From UBA10939 sp050942745 (GTDB taxonomy: Bacteria; Myxococcota; Myxococcia; Myxococcales; UBA5297): a DNA stretch of 22,576 bases. Below, piece after piece: positions 20,198-22,576 of the stretch. The stretch covers positions 1-22,576 of the forward strand of contig JBMNNX010000087.1 in the NCBI GenBank assembly GCA_050942745.1, read 5' to 3'. Each line of letters opens with the position of its first letter. Within the stretch, counting starts at the first letter, position 1. A model generated the notes under the pieces. It saw only the letters and a list, made by a program, of their open reading frames with translations, was not told where the DNA came from and did not search any database. Position numbers and translations under genes: made by a program.

Positions 20198-21888
20198 CTC
20201 TGGCTCCTCTCGCGGTGGATGCCGTGCCGCGCGTCGGCGGCGGCGGGCAGGGTGCGCAGGCCGCGCGGATGGACCAGGTAGCCGTGCGCCGAGGCCCAGT
20301 CGAAGCCCGCAAGCTGCGGGACGCGCGGCGCGAGCTCGGCGAAGACGTCGCGGGCGCTGCGCCAGCCGACCTGCACGCCGAGCTCCTCGAGCAGCGTCGC
20401 CGCCCAGGTCCAGTGCGGCCGGCTCTGACCGCGGGTGCGGTAGGCGGCGACGAAGCGCTGGGCGCGGCCCTCGAAGTTGACGAAGGTGCCGTCGTCCTCC
20501 GAGCACGGGCAGGCGGGCAGCAGCACGTGGCCCATGCCCGCGACTGGGCCGAGGTTGGTGGCGAGGACGATCACCGGATCGAGGTTGAGCAGCAGCGAGG
20601 CGACGAGCTTCGGGTCGGTGGGGACGTCCGCGCCGACGGCGAGCACGCCCTTGACGCGCTCGGCGTCTATCTCCTCGATGAGCCGCTCGAAGGGCTCGAC
20701 CGCAAGCCCGAAGGCCTGGGCGATCCAGTCGAGCCCGAGGCGGTTCGGGTTGCGGTCCTCGCGCAAGAGCAGCTTGTCGCCCTTGTCGGCGGGGCGGCCG
20801 GAGACGAAGACGCGCTTTAGCTTCAGGCCCTCCAAGGCGAGGCGGAAGGTGGCGAGCAGGTCCTCGACCGAGGCGGTCGGGCTGGCGACGAAGGCGAGGC
20901 GCTCGCTGCCGGCGAGCGGCTTGAGCTTCTCGAGGGCGAAGCGCGCGGCCTCGCGCCCCTCGGCGGTGCGGCCCTCGCCGGCGCGGCCGATCTTCACCTC
21001 GAGCGCGCGGTCGTGGACAAGCGGCTTGTACGAGAGCCGCCCGACGTCGCACATCCACGGCCCGTTGATCTCCGGGTTCTCGCGCGGCCGGTAGCGATAG
21101 GTTTCGCCGTTGAAGTGGTCGAGCCAGACCGAGCAGCCGCGCGCGCAGCCGGTGCAGACCGACGGGGTCGCGGTCAGGAAGAAGGCGCGGGCCGTGAAGC
21201 GAAAGTCGCTGTTGGTGAGCGCGCCGACCGGGCACAGATCGACGGTGTTGCCCGCGTAGTTCGAGTCGAGCGGCCGGTCGGGGAAGGTGTCGATGACCTC
21301 GTGGCTGCCGCGGCCGAAGACCCCGAGCTGTGGCTCGCCGGCGGCTTCACGCATGAAGCGCACGCAGCGGGTGCACAGGACGCAGCGCTCCTGGTCGAGG
21401 GTCACGAGCGGCCCGAGCTGCCGGCGCTTGTCCTTCTGGACCTTGGGGCCGGCAAGCCGCGAGGGCTGGGCGTCGTGCGCCTGGTAGTAGTCCTGCAACT
21501 TGCACTCGCCCGCCTGGTCGCAGATGGCGCAGTCGATCGGGTGGTTGAGCAGCAGGAACTCGAGGGTGGCGCGCTGCGCCTCCTTGACGACGGGGGACCT
21601 CGTGCGGACGACCAGCCCCTCGGTCGCCGGCATCTGGCAGGCCGGGACCGGCTTGGGCGAGTTGGAGGTTTCGACCAGGCACATGCGGCAACTCGCCGCG
21701 ACGCTCAGGCGCGGGTGATAGCAGAAGTGGGGAATCTCCACGCCTGTCGCGCGCGCGGCCTCGAGCAGGTTGGTGCCCGCCTCGACCTCGAGCTCGCGAT
21801 CGTCGATGGTGAGCTTGACGCGAGGGCGCGGCGGGGCCGCCGGAGGCTGCGGCTCTGGAGTCTGGCGAGGCTTGGTGTCGTCGGGCAT
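20194..21888 (-). CDS. nuoG: NADH-quinone oxidoreductase subunit G (NuoG), short form
   Basis: This 564-residue iron-sulfur subunit of complex I has, in order: a 2Fe-2S site (C56, C67, C70, C84), a His-ligated 4Fe-4S site (H116, C120, C123, C129), a 4Fe-4S site (C169, C172, C175, C219), and a fourth motif C245-x2-C248-x3-C252-x27-C280 that matches the extra N7 cluster found in only some bacteria. The molybdopterin-like domain is shorter than in E. coli (908 residues total there) but retains LPACPCSEDDGTFVNFEGR. A Pro-rich leader of about 20 residues precedes the 2Fe-2S domain. The ATG at 21888 was preferred to a TTG at 21897. It is the first gene of its transcription unit; nuoA-F are not upstream. 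Confidence 0.95.
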   Translation of the reverse strand: MPDDTKPRQTPEPQPPAAPPRPRVKLTIDDRELEVEAGTNLLEAARATGVEIPHFCYHPRLSVAASCRMCLVETSNSPKPVPACQMPATEGLVVRTRSPVVKEAQRATLEFLLLNHPIDCAICDQAGECKLQDYYQAHDAQPSRLAGPKVQKDKRRQLGPLVTLDQERCVLCTRCVRFMREAAGEPQLGVFGRGSHEVIDTFPDRPLDSNYAGNTVDLCPVGALTNSDFRFTARAFFLTATPSVCTGCARGCSVWLDHFNGETYRYRPRENPEINGPWMCDVGRLSYKPLVHDRALEVKIGRAGEGRTAEGREAARFALEKLKPLAGSERLAFVASPTASVEDLLATFRLALEGLKLKRVFVSGRPADKGDKLLLREDRNPNRLGLDWIAQAFGLAVEPFERLIEEIDAERVKGVLAVGADVPTDPKLVASLLLNLDPVIVLATNLGPVAGMGHVLLPACPCSEDDGTFVNFEGRAQRFVAAYRTRGQSRPHWTWAATLLEELGVQVGWRSARDVFAELAPRVPQLAGFDWASAHGYLVHPRGLRTLPAAADARHGIHRERSQR

Positions 21889-21921
21889 CGGCGGCAATTC
21901 CCTCAGTGATCAGGCCGGGTT

Positions 21922-21950
21922 CGGATAACAAATGCGCCCGGGGGCGGCAA
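21922..21950 (-). promoter_or_regulatory. Weak promoter candidate for the nuoG operon
   Basis: On the minus strand TTGCCG (complement of 21945-21950) and TATCCG (complement of 21922-21927) are spaced by 17 bp. Each matches only half of the consensus, but the position, about 35 bp before the nuoG ATG, and the local A/T enrichment fit a promoter. Confidence 0.3.
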
Positions 21951-22078
21951 GCGGGACGCCCGGAGCGCCCGGCGAGGCGCGGCCATGGCTGGAAGGGCTG
22001 TGGGCGGGCGTGCTCGCGGCGCGGCCGAGCGGTCCGGGCGGCGCGGGGCCGAGGCTCGAAAGCGCGCCGGCCCGCCCG

Positions 22079-22576
22079 CTACTCGCAGGCCTCGACCAAG
22101 GTGTTTCCGGCGATTGTCAGCGTCCAGGGCGCGCAACCGCGGCCGCTGTAGAAGGTGACCTCGATCCAGAGCTCGTATCCGTCCTCGCGCCCCCAGCCGT
22201 CGGGGGCACAGGTCTCGACGAAGTCGATTGAGGAAGCGCTGCTCGAGGTGGAGACGTTCGCCCCGCAGCTGCCCCGGTAGACGCGCAGGTCGTAGTCGAA
22301 GCCTGGCGGCGACTCGAGCACCACGGTGGCGCTCACGTAGATGCTGCTCCCGCTCTCTTCGTCGATGCGGACCCTGAAGAACGCCTCGCCGTAGCCGCTG
22401 CGGACGATCTGCTGCGAAGGCGAGATGTCGCCGTCGATCTCGCCGAGATCCTCGATGTTGAGGCACTGGGCGTGCGCGCTGAAGGTGTTGAGGTTCGTCT
22501 CGCAGCCGGTGCCCCCGGACCCGTCGCAGTCGCCCCAGCCGTTGTCGCAGGTGAGCGTGCAGGCCGAGCCCGAGCA
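22079..22576 (-). CDS. Cys-rich probable exported protein (C-terminal part)
   Basis: The frame is open to the window edge, so the N-terminus is missing; 165 residues are visible. The first visible part is a small Cys module, C-D-N-G-W-G-D-C-D-G ... G-C-E-T-N-L, of a type repeated in surface proteins of Myxococcota and relatives. It is followed by a beta-rich domain with alternating hydrophobic residues (EAFFRVRI; SIYVSATVVLESPPGFDYDLRVYRGSC; YELWIEVTFYSG; PWTLTIAGN), which resembles a PPC-like beta sandwich found at the ends of secreted enzymes. The cysteines in pairs suggest disulfides and thus an extracytoplasmic location. No catalytic domain is visible in the fragment. It is transcribed in the same direction as nuoG, 190 bp upstream of it, and is unrelated in function. 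Confidence 0.8.
   Translation of the reverse strand, partial: CSGSACTLTCDNGWGDCDGSGGTGCETNLNTFSAHAQCLNIEDLGEIDGDISPSQQIVRSGYGEAFFRVRIDEESGSSIYVSATVVLESPPGFDYDLRVYRGSCGANVSTSSSASSIDFVETCAPDGWGREDGYELWIEVTFYSGRGCAPWTLTIAGNTLVEACE

Noticed and set aside
20198..21235. N-terminal extension of nuoH to nearly 800 residues.
   Set aside because: The extra part is an out-of-frame reading of nuoG with Arg/Ala-rich composition; the GTG overlapping the nuoG stop gives a normal NuoH.
1..22576. Defence island, biosynthetic cluster, prophage or integrative element.
   Set aside because: No integrase, transposase, nuclease, toxin-antitoxin pair, large synthase or phage structural gene is visible, and no tRNA or attachment-site duplication was found; the genes look like ordinary chromosomal content.

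Overview
The window looks like chromosomal DNA from a high-GC Gram-negative bacterium, most likely Myxococcota or another former deltaproteobacterium. The clues are inferential: two outer-membrane-type lipoproteins, one rich in Asp-Gly-Gly; a Cys-rich extracellular protein with a DCDG/GCE module of the kind common in myxobacteria; a CHASE2-class III cyclase receptor; an AmpG permease; and a short NuoG with an N7-type cluster. There are no rRNAs, tRNAs, IS elements, phage genes or CRISPR arrays. Most genes are core metabolism and envelope.

Layout: 1-1791 is the end of a pyruvate dehydrogenase operon (E1-beta, E2). A gene-free stretch (1792-2376) follows, with two 127-bp direct repeats at 144-bp spacing and a terminator. 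2377-4301 has a GNAT acetyltransferase, a small BamE/SmpA-like lipoprotein and a coupled protein of unknown function. A DGG-rich lipoprotein (minus) is divergent from a CHASE2-cyclase (plus). AmpG permease and L-glutamate-gamma-semialdehyde dehydrogenase follow, the latter behind a near-perfect 22-bp palindrome.

12423-13363 is a neat single-gene unit for an unknown helical protein, with promoter, strong ribosome binding site and strong intrinsic terminator. Just beyond it (13580-13848) is the most unusual element of the window: six full and one partial 42/43-bp units in tandem, each built on a CGATCGG-n4-CCGATCG hairpin followed by a short T-run, with two linker types that alternate for most of the array (85-bp dimer period).

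14103-17437 carries a radical SAM protein, a probable membrane protein and a type II NADH dehydrogenase. On the minus strand, converging on the last, are nuoG, nuoH, nuoI and a small membrane protein. nuoG and nuoH overlap by 4 bp, but nuoH and nuoI are separated by 216 bp holding a hairpin-rich dispersed repeat that also occurs, in part, at two other loci here. The window ends inside a Cys-rich probable exported protein.

The genes feed a respiratory theme: PDH and glutamate-semialdehyde dehydrogenase generate NADH, and two alternative NADH dehydrogenases (proton-pumping complex I and non-pumping NDH-2) lie side by side. No gene set here is convincingly a new defence or biosynthetic system; the novelty lies in the repeat architecture and a few atypical proteins.
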